Shown: positions 17,138 to 24,974, numbered from the stretch's first letter. The stretch is 64,000 bases of DNA from Ramlibacter tataouinensis (GCF_027941915.1 NZ_CP116009.1:2356001-2420000); one strand, 5' to 3'. The notes: generated from the letters alone by a model not told the origin. Numbers and translations are program-made.

Positions 17138-17220
17138 CGCTTGTCCTCCATCGGCGCGCGAGCGCGCGCGGGTGACCAGCATTCTGGAACTGCCGACCCG
17201 AAGCGGGTGTCGGACTGTGC

Positions 17221-17796
17221 CTAGAACGGCCGCACGCCGATCAACCAGGCATGGCCCCAGAACGCGAAGGCGCCGTAGGCCAGCAGGCCGACCGCCACGG
17301 TGGCGGCGGTACCGGCCGCCGTGCCGGGCGCGTAGTGAACGTTGTCGGTCCGATCGCGCCGGCGCGCCGCGCGGAAATTCAGCACCGCCCACAGCAGGAA
17401 CGCGCCGAACAGCACCACGTCGGCCAGCGTGCCGTTGGCCAGCAGGTGGGCGAAGGCCCAGGTCTTGACGCCCAGCACCATCGGGTGGTGCAGCCGCGCC
17501 TTGATCGCGTTGCGCGGCACATAGGCAGCCACCAGCAGCACGAACGAGAACAGCATCAGCAGCGCCGCCACGTGGTTCATCGCGCGCGGCGGCATCCACA
17601 GCAGCACCGGCTGCTGGCGCGCCAGCCCGTAGCCCCACACGATCAACACGAAACCGACCAGCGAGACGACGGAGTAGAGGCCCTTGTACGGCATCTCGCC
17701 CATGCCGGCGATCCAGCGCCGGCGCGCGCCCTCGGCGAAGACGCGGGTCGAATGCACGCCCAGGAACAGTAGCAGTCCCAATACCAGCACGGCCAT
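17221..17796 (-). CDS. NnrU-family integral membrane protein
   Basis: Six-helix membrane protein of the NnrU family, named from a denitrification gene of unknown biochemical role and related to the isoprenoid-methyltransferase-like fold. The 191-residue sequence has LLLFLGVHSTRVFAEGARRRW at the N-terminus, GLYSVVSLVGFVLIVWGYGLAR and LHHPMVLGVKTWAFAHLLANG, where the conserved HPM is diagnostic. No nitrate or nitrite reduction genes are in the window, so involvement in denitrification is not supported here. Confidence 0.85.
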   Translation of the reverse strand: MAVLVLGLLLFLGVHSTRVFAEGARRRWIAGMGEMPYKGLYSVVSLVGFVLIVWGYGLARQQPVLLWMPPRAMNHVAALLMLFSFVLLVAAYVPRNAIKARLHHPMVLGVKTWAFAHLLANGTLADVVLFGAFLLWAVLNFRAARRRDRTDNVHYAPGTAAGTAATVAVGLLAYGAFAFWGHAWLIGVRPF

Positions 17797-17873
17797 GAAT
17801 CACCTCCTCGGTTCGAAGTTGCGGCGATTGTGCGTTACGCACCGTGGTTGGCGTATGTCCGCTTCCGGCCGCG

Positions 17874-19088
17874 TCAGCGCCGCTGCATCCAGATCGCCAA
17901 CACCACCGATGCCAGCGCACCGATTGCGCCGGCCAGGTAGACCGAATCCACCCCGGCCTGCAGCGCCAGCAAGCCGCCCAGTGGCCCGGCCAGCCCCATC
18001 GACAGATCCTGGAACGCCACGTAGCCGCCCATGGCCGCGCCGCGGCTCTCCGGCGGCGCGCGGCGCACGGCCTCGACGCCGAAGCCCTGGAAGGCCAGCG
18101 CATAACCGGCGCCGGTAAGCGCTGCGCCGAGGCAGGCGAGCCACTCGATGGTCGCCCACCAGATCAGGAACTGGCCGGCCGCCTCCACCGCCACGCACAC
18201 GGCCGCCACCCGGGCCCCACCGAGCAGGTCCGGCAGGTGGCCCACCAGCAAGCGCGCGACGATGAAGCCGCCGCCCAGCCAGGTGAACGCCAATGCGGCG
18301 CTGCCCCAACCGCGCTCCACCCACAGCAGCGCGACGAAGGCGTTGATTGCGGCATAGCCGAAGGACGACAGCGTCAGCGCCAGCCCGGGCAGCTTGACCA
18401 GGCCGACCACCTTGTAGAACGCCGGCCGTTCGACCGGCGCCGGCCGCTCGCCGTGGATGCCCGCCACGATCGCCAGCGTCAGCAGCGGAACCAGGATCGT
18501 CGCCCACGCGATGCCGGCATAACCAAAGCGCGCATACACCCAACCGCCCGCCGGCGCGCCGGCCGCGTACGCGCCGAACAGCGCCATGCCGATCCAGCCG
18601 ATCACCTTGCCCGAATGGGCCGGCCCCAGCCGCGCGATGCCCCAGCTCAGGGCCGCGGTGATGATGAACGGCTCCGCGATGCCGGTGAGCACCCGCGCCG
18701 CCACCAGCAGCAGGTACGAGAGCGTCGGCCGATCAACGAAAGCGAGCGAAGCGAAGTACACCGCGCCGACGCCGCACACCCCGAGCAGCCCGGTCGGCAC
18801 CGCCACCTTGGGGCCGCGGCCGTCGCTCACCTCCCCGGCCCACAAGCGGCCGACGAGGATGGAGGCTACGTACTGCGCGCCCATCACTACGCCGACGAAG
18901 AAGGTGCCTAAGCCGAGGTTGTCGTGGACGTGGCGTGGCAGCACCGGGAAAGCCATCCCCATCGCGAAGAAGCCGACGAAGACTGCCAGCATTAGCGGCA
19001 GGAGGGGGAGGAAGGCGGACCAGAGTGACGCTGGAGCGTGCTGGGCCGTGAGGTGGGTCGTGGTCACGGGGCGAATGGTGCCATCCAT
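17874..19088 (-). CDS. MFS transporter (YhhS/arabinose-efflux-like)
   Basis: Major facilitator with about 12 helices, substrate unknown. The 404-residue protein shows FVGFFAMGMAFPVLPRHVHDNLG, FVGVVMGAQYVASILVGRLWAG then EVSDGRGPK (the loop 2-3 motif), and GYAAINAFVALLWVERGWG in the second half, similar to the YhhS/YfcJ group. The ATG at 19088 is preferred to an upstream start at 19118. It is the last ordinary gene before the accessory island; its 5' region borders 290 bp without a credible gene. Confidence 0.82.
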   Translation of the reverse strand: MDGTIRPVTTTHLTAQHAPASLWSAFLPLLPLMLAVFVGFFAMGMAFPVLPRHVHDNLGLGTFFVGVVMGAQYVASILVGRLWAGEVSDGRGPKVAVPTGLLGVCGVGAVYFASLAFVDRPTLSYLLLVAARVLTGIAEPFIITAALSWGIARLGPAHSGKVIGWIGMALFGAYAAGAPAGGWVYARFGYAGIAWATILVPLLTLAIVAGIHGERPAPVERPAFYKVVGLVKLPGLALTLSSFGYAAINAFVALLWVERGWGSAALAFTWLGGGFIVARLLVGHLPDLLGGARVAAVCVAVEAAGQFLIWWATIEWLACLGAALTGAGYALAFQGFGVEAVRRAPPESRGAAMGGYVAFQDLSMGLAGPLGGLLALQAGVDSVYLAGAIGALASVVLAIWMQRR

Positions 19089-19376
19089 TACCACGTGGGT
19101 GGCGCGCCGAAGGCACACGCGCGTTCATGCCTCGCAATCAAGGGGCTGGCAATGCAATGCTTGCCAATAGGGAACTGACTACTTGGACGTTCACGCCGGG
19201 GAGCCGCCAACGCCGCGCACTTTATTGGGACATTGCGGAGCCGTGAAGCTCGAGCCACGGAGCCAGTGTGATGCAAGGACGTTTATGTCAATTGCGTAAT
19301 CGGCCGCGAGGGCGGTCCGCGCGTGGAAGCTGCGCGATCGATGCTGCCGTCACCTGCAGCCCGAGCTCCACGTGAC
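19089..19376. other. Gene-free border of the accessory island
   Basis: I see no reading frame with protein-like composition on either strand here. It contains the MFS promoter region and the 3' flank of the DUF6527 gene. No transposase remnant or clear target-site duplication was recognised. Confidence 0.4.
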
Positions 19377-19892
19377 TCACGTCCGTTCGCGCCGGAACCA
19401 CCCCTGCCGATCACCGCCGCCTTCGACAACTACGCCGCGTATCTGAAGTCGCCGGCATGCAGAGAGTGCCGCCCACGGGACCTCGTTGAGTTCCTGCGCG
19501 ACATCCGAATACGGGCGCAGCGTGTCACTTAAAGCCTGCAAGACGCGGGCTTCAAACACCACGCCCACGGACAGCAATTCGTCCCCCCAGTCGCACCAAT
19601 AGATGCGCGACCGCCAGACGATGAAGTGGCTGCGGCAGCCAGTGTTGCGCCACACGGATGGATAGAGGCTGAGAGCCTGTTCCTCCAGATATACGCGCCA
19701 CGCCGGTCCACTGCGGCGATCCAAATTTATGGTGAGCACTTCGCCACAGCCATCGGGGCAGACCATGGTCAAGGATCGATCGACTCCGCGGTGAACCACC
19801 ACGGCCTGGCCGGGCGCATCTAGGTGATCGTCGGCCTCGTGCCGGTGTTCCACCATTCCGCGGAAGTCCAGGGTCCGGGCGCGGCGCTTCAT
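19377..19892 (-). CDS. DUF6527-family protein of a ubiquitin-like conjugation operon
   Basis: Accessory protein typical of multi-ubiquitin-type bacterial Ubl operons; family members are proposed to act as proteases or deconjugases, which I cannot verify here. In the 171-residue product, residues 45-56 read CPDGCGEVLTIN, residues 72-80 QALSLYPSV and residues 86-90 CRSHF, followed by WRSRIYWC. These are the conserved DUF6527 blocks: a Cys pair, PS(V/I), and the CxSHF motif whose Ser and His could be catalytic. The C-terminal 70 residues are variable. The ATG at 19892 is chosen for its strong GGAGG and ATGA overlap with the small upstream ORF. It is last in the operon. Confidence 0.78.
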   Translation of the reverse strand: MKRRARTLDFRGMVEHRHEADDHLDAPGQAVVVHRGVDRSLTMVCPDGCGEVLTINLDRRSGPAWRVYLEEQALSLYPSVWRNTGCRSHFIVWRSRIYWCDWGDELLSVGVVFEARVLQALSDTLRPYSDVAQELNEVPWAALSACRRLQIRGVVVEGGGDRQGWFRRERT

Positions 19893-20017
19893 GTGGCCTC
19901 CTGATTTCGGCACTCCATCTGCTGAACCCCTTCGAGAAGCGGCGGTAGAGGATTCGTCGCTAGGCCGCGGCCGTGGAGGAAGTGCATCGCATCATGCTCC
20001 GTAACATTGGAGCCCAT
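19889..20017 (-). CDS. Possible 42-residue protein between the JAB-E1 and DUF6527 genes
   Basis: An ATG at 20017 opens a 42-codon frame encoding MGSNVTEHDAMHFLHGRGLA then TNPLPPLLEGVQQMECRNQEAT. Its stop overlaps the DUF6527 start as ATGA, and the GGAGG serving that start lies inside it, so it may couple translation. No Shine-Dalgarno is evident for its own ATG. An in-frame TGA lies a few codons upstream, so ATG is the only sensible start. Composition is protein-like, but homology is unknown. It may be a real small gene or a leader peptide. Confidence 0.4.
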   Translation of the reverse strand: MGSNVTEHDAMHFLHGRGLATNPLPPLLEGVQQMECRNQEAT

Positions 20018-20097
20018 TTCGCACGGGGGCCGTGTTCAGCGTGCTCCTAGTGGTTAGCTCGGCTGGGGGGCGGCCTAGCCCGAGCACCTTGCCGTGT

Positions 20098-21450
20098 TCA
20101 ACCATGGCCGGGCCCCATGCGAACGGGAAGCCCCCAGGCATCGCCGCGGGCGAGCGCCCCCTCACCCGAACAGACGATGCAGCCAGGGCGGGGCGCCAGC
20201 AACTGCGGCCGGATGGCGCTGCGGACGCCGTCGTAATGCAGCAGACGGGCATCTCCAGGGTACCCCGTCAGCGCGGATAGGAACATCGCCACCGCCGCAG
20301 ATGTGACGACGCCGTTGAGCGGCATCACGGCGGGCTGCGGAATGGATGCATTCTCGAAGTACGGGTCGGCGCGCCGCTGGGCGGCACTCATCAACTCCCA
20401 GCGGACTTGCTGGCCGTCTAGGCCGTCGGCGCAGACGAGGCAGCCCAGCCCTGGCGAAAGCATCTGGACGCGACCGGTGACCGAAGCAATGCGGCCTTCC
20501 CGCACGTGAATGGCCACGCCCATGTCGATGGCTGGAATCAGGTACTGGTACGCGATCTGGTTGATGACCGCCCGGCTGGCCATGGAGTCGGTGCAACCGA
20601 AAATGAAGTCCGCCCCGAGGAGCCGCGCCGCAACCGTGACGTCCACCACGTCGCTGGCCACGACCTCGCATTGCATCTGGGGGTTGATCGCCAGAACCGC
20701 CCGTTGGGCGACGGCCACCTTCGGCAAGCCCACGTCGGCCGGGGTCGTACCCAGCAGTCGGTTCAGGTTGCTGGTGTCCACGGTGTCGTGGTCGATCAGC
20801 AGCAAGTGGCCGATGCCTAGATGGGCTAGTTCATGCGCGATGAAGGAGCCGGTGCCGCCGGCGCCCACAATGGCAACGCGGACGTCGCGAAGACGCGCTT
20901 GACCCGCCTGGCCAAAAGCCCGCACCTGCCGGTCGTAGCGCAAGTCGCTGTGCGCAATCGACGGTTGCACACCGTAGATGTGCACGGTCGGCCCGACGCC
21001 CATTGGGATTACGGATGGGCCGCAGCCCAGCTCGCGCAAGTGCAAGTTGGAGTGGGTTACCACCCCGGCAAAGTGGGCTTGCTCGCGGAGCCGGCCGCCG
21101 AAATAGTCCGCCAAGGGCATTTCGCCGGCGTCGTCGACCGGAGAGAAGCCGTCCAGCCCGTTAGCGCCAGGGTGGGTGTGCAGCAGTGCAATCCCGGCGC
21201 CCGCCGCGCGAGCGCGATTGGACACAGCGAGGATGAACTCCGATGTAAGCGACACACGCTCGGGCGTGCGTCGCTGGTAGGCCTCATGCGGCACCGGCTC
21301 CAGCGCTTGCACAACGTAACGGCGCTGCCCGAATAGCCCGCTTGGCGACGCCGGCTGCACGAAGCCGACCGCGCAACTTTCGTCCGCATGGCTGGCCGCA
21401 AGTTCGTGCATCCGGGCGAGGGCATCCAGCGGAAACGCAATCTTGGTCAT
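20098..21450 (-). CDS. JAB/MPN peptidase - ThiF/E1 adenylyltransferase fusion of a bacterial ubiquitin-like system
   Basis: Fused deconjugase/processing protease and E1-like activating enzyme, 450 residues. Residues 15-140 form a JAB/JAMM domain with Glu24 in ADESCAVGF and the zinc motif HTHP (His91, His93) followed by SPVD (Ser103, Asp106); all JAMM ligands are present. Residues 170-430 form a ThiF domain: RYDRQVRAFG, nucleotide loop GAGGTGS (196-202), LLIDHDTVDTSNLNR (217-231), LPKV and CTDSMASRAVINQ. Two Cys pairs, CLVC (337-340) and CIVC (424-427), should bind zinc. The ATG at 21450 overlaps the E2 stop (ATGA). Expected role: adenylate and transfer the neighbouring Ubl to the E2, with JAB removal. 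The target is unknown. Confidence 0.9.
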   Translation of the reverse strand: MTKIAFPLDALARMHELAASHADESCAVGFVQPASPSGLFGQRRYVVQALEPVPHEAYQRRTPERVSLTSEFILAVSNRARAAGAGIALLHTHPGANGLDGFSPVDDAGEMPLADYFGGRLREQAHFAGVVTHSNLHLRELGCGPSVIPMGVGPTVHIYGVQPSIAHSDLRYDRQVRAFGQAGQARLRDVRVAIVGAGGTGSFIAHELAHLGIGHLLLIDHDTVDTSNLNRLLGTTPADVGLPKVAVAQRAVLAINPQMQCEVVASDVVDVTVAARLLGADFIFGCTDSMASRAVINQIAYQYLIPAIDMGVAIHVREGRIASVTGRVQMLSPGLGCLVCADGLDGQQVRWELMSAAQRRADPYFENASIPQPAVMPLNGVVTSAAVAMFLSALTGYPGDARLLHYDGVRSAIRPQLLAPRPGCIVCSGEGALARGDAWGLPVRMGPGHG

Positions 21451-21830
21451 ACCGGTCGCGCCAATCGCTGGCGGATCACCGTCAACCAAGTTAGGAGATC
21501 GTCGCGAGCTGCGTTCCAGACCTGCAGATGCCAGGAAAACCAGAGTGCCGCTTGGCCGGGCAGGTGCGGGATTGGCGTCGTGAGCGCGGCGTTCTGGGGC
21601 AGCGCGCCGGAGCTCAATCGCAGGTCGGGATCTGCCCAGAAGCAGTCAGGCTGAGCGAACGGGTACCCTTGGGGTGTGATCAGGTGCACGGCCGTGGAGG
21701 GCTTGTTCCAGCCTGTCGGCAGCGCCACCGTTGGAATGGAGATCAGCTGGCTGCCGTCGGGTAACGACCGCAGCTGCAGTTCTGGCTCGCGCGCACGCAG
21801 GCGCTCGACGTGGAGGTCAGTGGGGCCCAT
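21447..21830 (-). CDS. E2/UBC-like conjugating enzyme (Prok-E2 family)
   Basis: Prokaryotic E2-like protein, 127 residues, expected to accept the Ubl from the E1 domain on a cysteine. Residues 37-62 read LPTGWNKPSTAVHLITPQGYP and onward, matching the Prok-E2 core. FSWHLQVWNAARDDLLTWLT is the conserved C-terminal helix region with the WxxxxDDLL pattern. The only cysteine is Cys63 in QPDCFWADP, which makes it the candidate catalytic residue. It starts 5 bp after the Ubl stop and overlaps the E1 start, so the three genes are one transcript. Confidence 0.82.
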   Translation of the reverse strand: MGPTDLHVERLRAREPELQLRSLPDGSQLISIPTVALPTGWNKPSTAVHLITPQGYPFAQPDCFWADPDLRLSSGALPQNAALTTPIPHLPGQAALWFSWHLQVWNAARDDLLTWLTVIRQRLARPV

Positions 21831-21835
21831 GGCGA

Positions 21836-22093
21836 TCAGCCGAAGTTGGCCGGCGGCACCAGCGTGAAGCGGCGCGGACCACCGTGGCGTTCGTCCAGGG
21901 ACACCTCTTCGTCGTCGGCGATGATCCGGTCCGGCTCGTTTCCGTGGCCCTCCAAGGACAGCTTGCTGCCCGGTGCCACGTCCGGCACGTAGGCCTTGAT
22001 CTGCGCGCCCGTCAGCTGGACCTGGCCGGTTTCGTACTTTTGACTGCCCACAAAGAACTTGTAGCTTTCGGGCTTTTTGGTGGTCTCGTTCAC
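21836..22093 (-). CDS. Ubiquitin-like modifier with a single multi-ubiquitin domain
   Basis: Beta-grasp ubiquitin-like protein, 85 residues from a GTG at 22093. It reads YKFFVGSQKYETG, then LTGAQIKAYVPDVAPGSKLS, LEGHGNEPDRIIADDEEVSL and ends FTLVPPANFG. These are the hallmarks of the multi-ubiquitin family: the FxVG(x)KxYET strand, LTGxxI helix, EPDRxI and the terminal PPAxFG. Only one domain is present, and the last residue is glycine, so activation may need no trimming. AAGGGG six bases before the GTG supports that start over an ATG 16 codons upstream. It is first in the leftward operon with E2, JAB-E1 and DUF6527. Confidence 0.88.
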   Translation of the reverse strand: MNETTKKPESYKFFVGSQKYETGQVQLTGAQIKAYVPDVAPGSKLSLEGHGNEPDRIIADDEEVSLDERHGGPRRFTLVPPANFG

Positions 22094-22394
22094 GTGCAAC
22101 CCCTTATGCGGTGGGTGGTGGCAGCGGGCTGTTCCCGCCACCTACTTTCCATTGCTCCAGACCAGGCCCGACTGCGACATTCACCAGCGAATAACGCCGA
22201 GTGACGGCACCCGACGGCACCTCCTCCTTTGCGGTGCTCCGGCGCCGACGCATTGCGGACAACGTCCCGCGAAACGCTCGCCTTCGGCGAATGAGCGAAG
22301 GCCACTTGCGTCGGCAGCCGTCATGCTGGACAGTAGGAAGCGCAAGAACTTCTTGTGCCGATGTCCGAGTTCCGGTCGCGAGGGAGCAGTAGGG
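22094..22394. promoter_or_regulatory. Divergent promoter region between the Ubl operon and the sigma-like operon
   Basis: About 300 bp separate the two divergent operons and must hold both promoters. No convincing -35/-10 pair can be picked by eye. A GC-rich imperfect hairpin (about 22112-22144) lies just before the Ubl gene. At 22166-22185 is a 20-bp element that recurs, with 16 of 20 identities, near the gyrB 3' end. Confidence 0.45.
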
Positions 22395-22985
22395 GTGACG
22401 GAGAAGATGCTGATGAACGCGCACAGCCAGTGGACGCCCGAGGAATTCCAGAGTTGGCTCGCTGCCAACATGTCGAGGCCTGTCGAGCACAAGCGCTGGG
22501 TGATGCTGGCGTCGCGCTTTCTGAAGGGGCTGCAGGTGGATCCTCAGGCGCTGCTCGCGGAGGCAATTGATCGCACCCTGAGGGGTGTCCGGAAGTTCAA
22601 CCGCGAACACCCGATCGAGGCCAACCTCTACGGCACGATGCGCAGCATCGCTTCCAGCTGGCACAAGGCGCGAAAACGCAAACCCGAGATTGGTCTGGAA
22701 GATCTCATCAGCTCAGACGAAAACGAGCTGGATCCGCTGGAGGTGCTGGTGGCGCCGGAGGGTGCCCAGCCCAGTCCGGAAGAAGAACTGGCCTTCAAAC
22801 AAGAATTGGATGGAATATTGACGTTGTTCGAGGATCGCGAGGACGCGCAGATGGTAATCCTGGGCCGAGCCGAGGGCCTGAAGGGCGCAGCGTTGGCGGA
22901 GTTCGCCGGCGTGGACCAGCCCAAGCTCGCTTCGGTGCAGCGGTTGATCAGCCGGCGTCTTGTAGGCTACAGGAGAGAAGCATGA
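22395..22985 (+). CDS. Sigma-70-like (ECF-type) regulatory protein, divergent
   Basis: A 196-residue protein whose middle resembles sigma-70 region 2: residues 40-90 contain LLAEAIDRTLRGVRKFNREHP then NLYGTMRSIASSWHKARKR, like the ALLxEAxxRTLxG and FLxxxMRSIAxxW pattern of divergent ECF factors. The C-terminal LEGxxEDAQMVIL-like segment followed by AALAEFAGVDQPKLASVQRLI could be a helix-turn-helix (region 4-like). A true sigma role is unproven; it could be another helical DNA-binding protein. GTG at 22395 has GGGAG upstream; ATGs at 22407 and 22413 are alternatives. Its stop overlaps the next gene (ATGA). Confidence 0.6.
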   Translation: MTEKMLMNAHSQWTPEEFQSWLAANMSRPVEHKRWVMLASRFLKGLQVDPQALLAEAIDRTLRGVRKFNREHPIEANLYGTMRSIASSWHKARKRKPEIGLEDLISSDENELDPLEVLVAPEGAQPSPEEELAFKQELDGILTLFEDREDAQMVILGRAEGLKGAALAEFAGVDQPKLASVQRLISRRLVGYRREA

Positions 22986-23386
22986 CCAATCCGAGCGCAA
23001 GAAGGCAGCTCTCCAACGTTTGGCAGGCGGCCGTAGAAGACCTTATGGCAATGTCTGAGAGTGAGATTGACGCGGAGCTGCGGGAGATGGGCATGGAGCC
23101 GGAGGCCGCGGCACAGAAGGGCAAGCTGGCCGTCGAGCAAGGTGTGGAGAAAGCGCGGGCGCGTAAGCGCACTCAGCTGCGCGAACAGATGGAAGCCGCA
23201 CGCAAGAAGCCTAAGGTTCTGCGCGATCCTTCGGTCACTGCCGCGCAGGCCAGGAAGCAGATTGCGCAGCTACAGGCGGCCAACGACGCGATGTTGACCA
23301 TGGCGGCTCGTAATCGTGATCCCCAGGACTTCAGCGACCAGGAGGCCCTTGACCTGTTCTGGAAGATCGAGGAACTCAAGTCTTGA
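22982..23386 (+). CDS. Charged helical (coiled-coil-like) protein of unknown function
   Basis: A 134-residue, almost entirely helical and charged protein with no recognised family. MSESEIDAELREMGMEPEAA resembles a short helix-hairpin. AVEQGVEKARARKRTQLREQ and QARKQIAQLQAANDAMLTMA look like coiled-coil stretches, and the C-terminus is acidic (DQEALDLFWKIEELK). It sits between a sigma-like gene and an ImmA/IrrE-type protease gene with 4-bp overlaps on both sides. That makes it a candidate partner or inhibitor of the sigma-like protein, or a protease substrate. This is inference from context only. Confidence 0.65.
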   Translation: MTNPSARRQLSNVWQAAVEDLMAMSESEIDAELREMGMEPEAAAQKGKLAVEQGVEKARARKRTQLREQMEAARKKPKVLRDPSVTAAQARKQIAQLQAANDAMLTMAARNRDPQDFSDQEALDLFWKIEELKS

Positions 23387-24186
23387 ATGTCATGCGACGC
23401 CCCGAAGAGCTCTTGGCCAATTGCTTCGTCGATCATCCGGACGACATCGACCTGGAGGTGATTGCGTTCCATGAAGGGCTGGAAGTGCGCGACGAGCACC
23501 TCGTAGGCTGCGAAGCGAGCTTAGTGGGGTATGGAAAAAAGGGCATCATCACCATCGCGCCCGGCGTGTCACCCGAGCGGCGGCGGTTTTCGATCGCGCA
23601 CGAGGTCGGGCACTGGGAACAGCATCGCGGTCAGAGCTTTTCGTGCCGCATTGATGAACGGGCCCTGGATAAGGCGGCCAAGAGTATGGAGAGGGAAGCA
23701 GACGACTACGCCTCGTCCCTCATGATGCCGACGGGTCTTTTTAAGGAGGCGATCGCCACCAGCAAGGGCGCCGTTTCGCTCGCACTGCTCAATGGTCTGG
23801 GTACTACCTTCAAGGCCAGCTTCCCGGCTGCGGCGATCCGCTTCGTCGAGCTGTCCGGCGAGCCGGTGGTGTTGATCTTCAACGGAGTCGGCAACAGCCG
23901 TTGGTGGTCGGCTCGTTCGAAGCGAGTGCCGGAGCATCTTTGGCTGCGGCGCGAAATCGAATCGGACAGCTTCGCCAGTGACTTGCGTACGGCGACTCTG
24001 GCCACCAAGCGTCAGGGAAAGATGCCTGCGGAGGTGTGGATCAACGGCATCGCCGAAGATCGGTTCGAGTTGCAGGAGCACTCCGTGCGGCTGCACGAAG
24101 GGGTCTACACCTTGCTACATTTGACGGACGAATCCTTGCTCGAGGAGCGCCTCTCAGCCAAGCGTGCCTGGAAGATGCGCGATTGA
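23383..24186 (+). CDS. ImmA/IrrE-family metallopeptidase
   Basis: Zincin related to ImmA of ICEBs1 and IrrE/PprI of Deinococcus, which cleave repressors on a damage or mobilisation signal. The 267-residue protein has RRRFSIAHEVGHWEQHRG with the HExxH zinc motif at 73-77, and KSMEREADDYASSLMMPTGLF, where the Glu near 103-105 supplies the third ligand and LMMP is family-typical. The C-terminal 150 residues form a variable, possibly sensory part. A TTG start at 23383 overlaps the previous stop; an ATG follows at 23392. It ends the three-gene operon. Likely substrates are the neighbouring regulators. Confidence 0.85.
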   Translation: MNVMRRPEELLANCFVDHPDDIDLEVIAFHEGLEVRDEHLVGCEASLVGYGKKGIITIAPGVSPERRRFSIAHEVGHWEQHRGQSFSCRIDERALDKAAKSMEREADDYASSLMMPTGLFKEAIATSKGAVSLALLNGLGTTFKASFPAAAIRFVELSGEPVVLIFNGVGNSRWWSARSKRVPEHLWLRREIESDSFASDLRTATLATKRQGKMPAEVWINGIAEDRFELQEHSVRLHEGVYTLLHLTDESLLEERLSAKRAWKMRD

Positions 24187-24233
24187 ACATGCCGAGTGGC
24201 GGCCGACCTCCAGTACGCACCTACGATCAGCTA

Positions 24234-24866
24234 TCAAGCGGCCACCACGACGCCGGATACGGCGATGCACAGGCACGCGAGTTCCGACAGCGAAATTCCC
24301 TGCTCCTTCGCCAAGAGAACGGCCTTTAGGTATCTTTTCCGCGGGAGTCGCAGTGACCACTGCTTCGTGTTGTCCGACTGAAACTCCGCATACGAGGCAC
24401 GGAAGTCCTTCAGCACGGCCGCAGACGCCTCATCCCATAGCCGCTTTTCGAACAGCTCGAGACCTCGCTCAAACATGTCTCTGGCCACCACCGAGGTTTG
24501 TTGATCAAGCTCTCCTGCATGTTCAACCAAGAACGCGCGAAGGTACTCAGTGGAGGTGACCCCTATGGTGCTGTTCGGCTCCTTCGTTCGCACCGGTGCA
24601 GGTTGCGTGACTTCGTTGACCTGGTCCGCCAAGCGCTTCACACTGGCTGCCGGACGGGAAGACGCGAGTACCCCATCGACTAGGTGCTCAACGTCCTGCT
24701 TCAGCCTCAGTTGATGCTTGGGCTGCGAGAGCGCTCGTTGGGCAGTCCCCTTCATCGGGATGACGATGGTGACGGTCAAAGAACGCTTGTCCGCATCGAC
24801 GGCCACGTTCGATGATGGCCTGATCGCGCCGCCGTGCTTAGGCGCCGCCTTCTCCAGTGATTTCAT
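24234..24866 (-). CDS. Unrecognised protein with a ribbon-helix-helix-like C-terminus
   Basis: About 210 residues from the ATG at 24866; an upstream in-frame ATG at 24947 is possible. No family recognised. The N-terminal third is basic and Ser/Ala-rich, with a beta-like stretch RSLTVTIVIPMKGTAQ. The middle is helical (TEYLRAFLVEHAGELD, ARDMFERGLELFEKRLWDEA). The C-terminal QWSLRLPRKRYLKAVLLAKE followed by GISLSELACLCIAV resembles a strand and two helices, as in ribbon-helix-helix proteins. It is divergent from the dioxygenase gene, and a short inverted repeat lies upstream of the chosen start. A regulatory role for the dioxygenase is a guess. Confidence 0.5.
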   Translation of the reverse strand: MKSLEKAAPKHGGAIRPSSNVAVDADKRSLTVTIVIPMKGTAQRALSQPKHQLRLKQDVEHLVDGVLASSRPAASVKRLADQVNEVTQPAPVRTKEPNSTIGVTSTEYLRAFLVEHAGELDQQTSVVARDMFERGLELFEKRLWDEASAAVLKDFRASYAEFQSDNTKQWSLRLPRKRYLKAVLLAKEQGISLSELACLCIAVSGVVVAA

Positions 24867-24908
24867 GATCCTCGTACCCCTGTTCTCAAGGCCATAATGG
24901 TCAAGATG

Positions 24909-24924
24909 AGTCAGGTTCAGCTGA
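24909..24924. promoter_or_regulatory. Short inverted repeat in the 24866/24975 divergent region
   Basis: GTCAG (24909-24913) and CTGAC (24920-24924) with a 6-bp spacer lie between the chosen start of the ribbon-helix-helix-like gene and the dioxygenase gene. It could be an operator; the repeat is short, so chance is possible. Confidence 0.3.
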
Positions 24925-24974
24925 CTGTATCGCCGTATCAAAAACATATCAACGTCAGGGGACGAACGCTGTAG

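Noticed and set aside
19992..20252. 86-codon minus-strand frame inside the JAB-E1 3' end
   Set aside because: Mostly an out-of-frame reading of the E1 gene. The better candidate in the gap is the 42-codon frame coupled to the DUF6527 gene.
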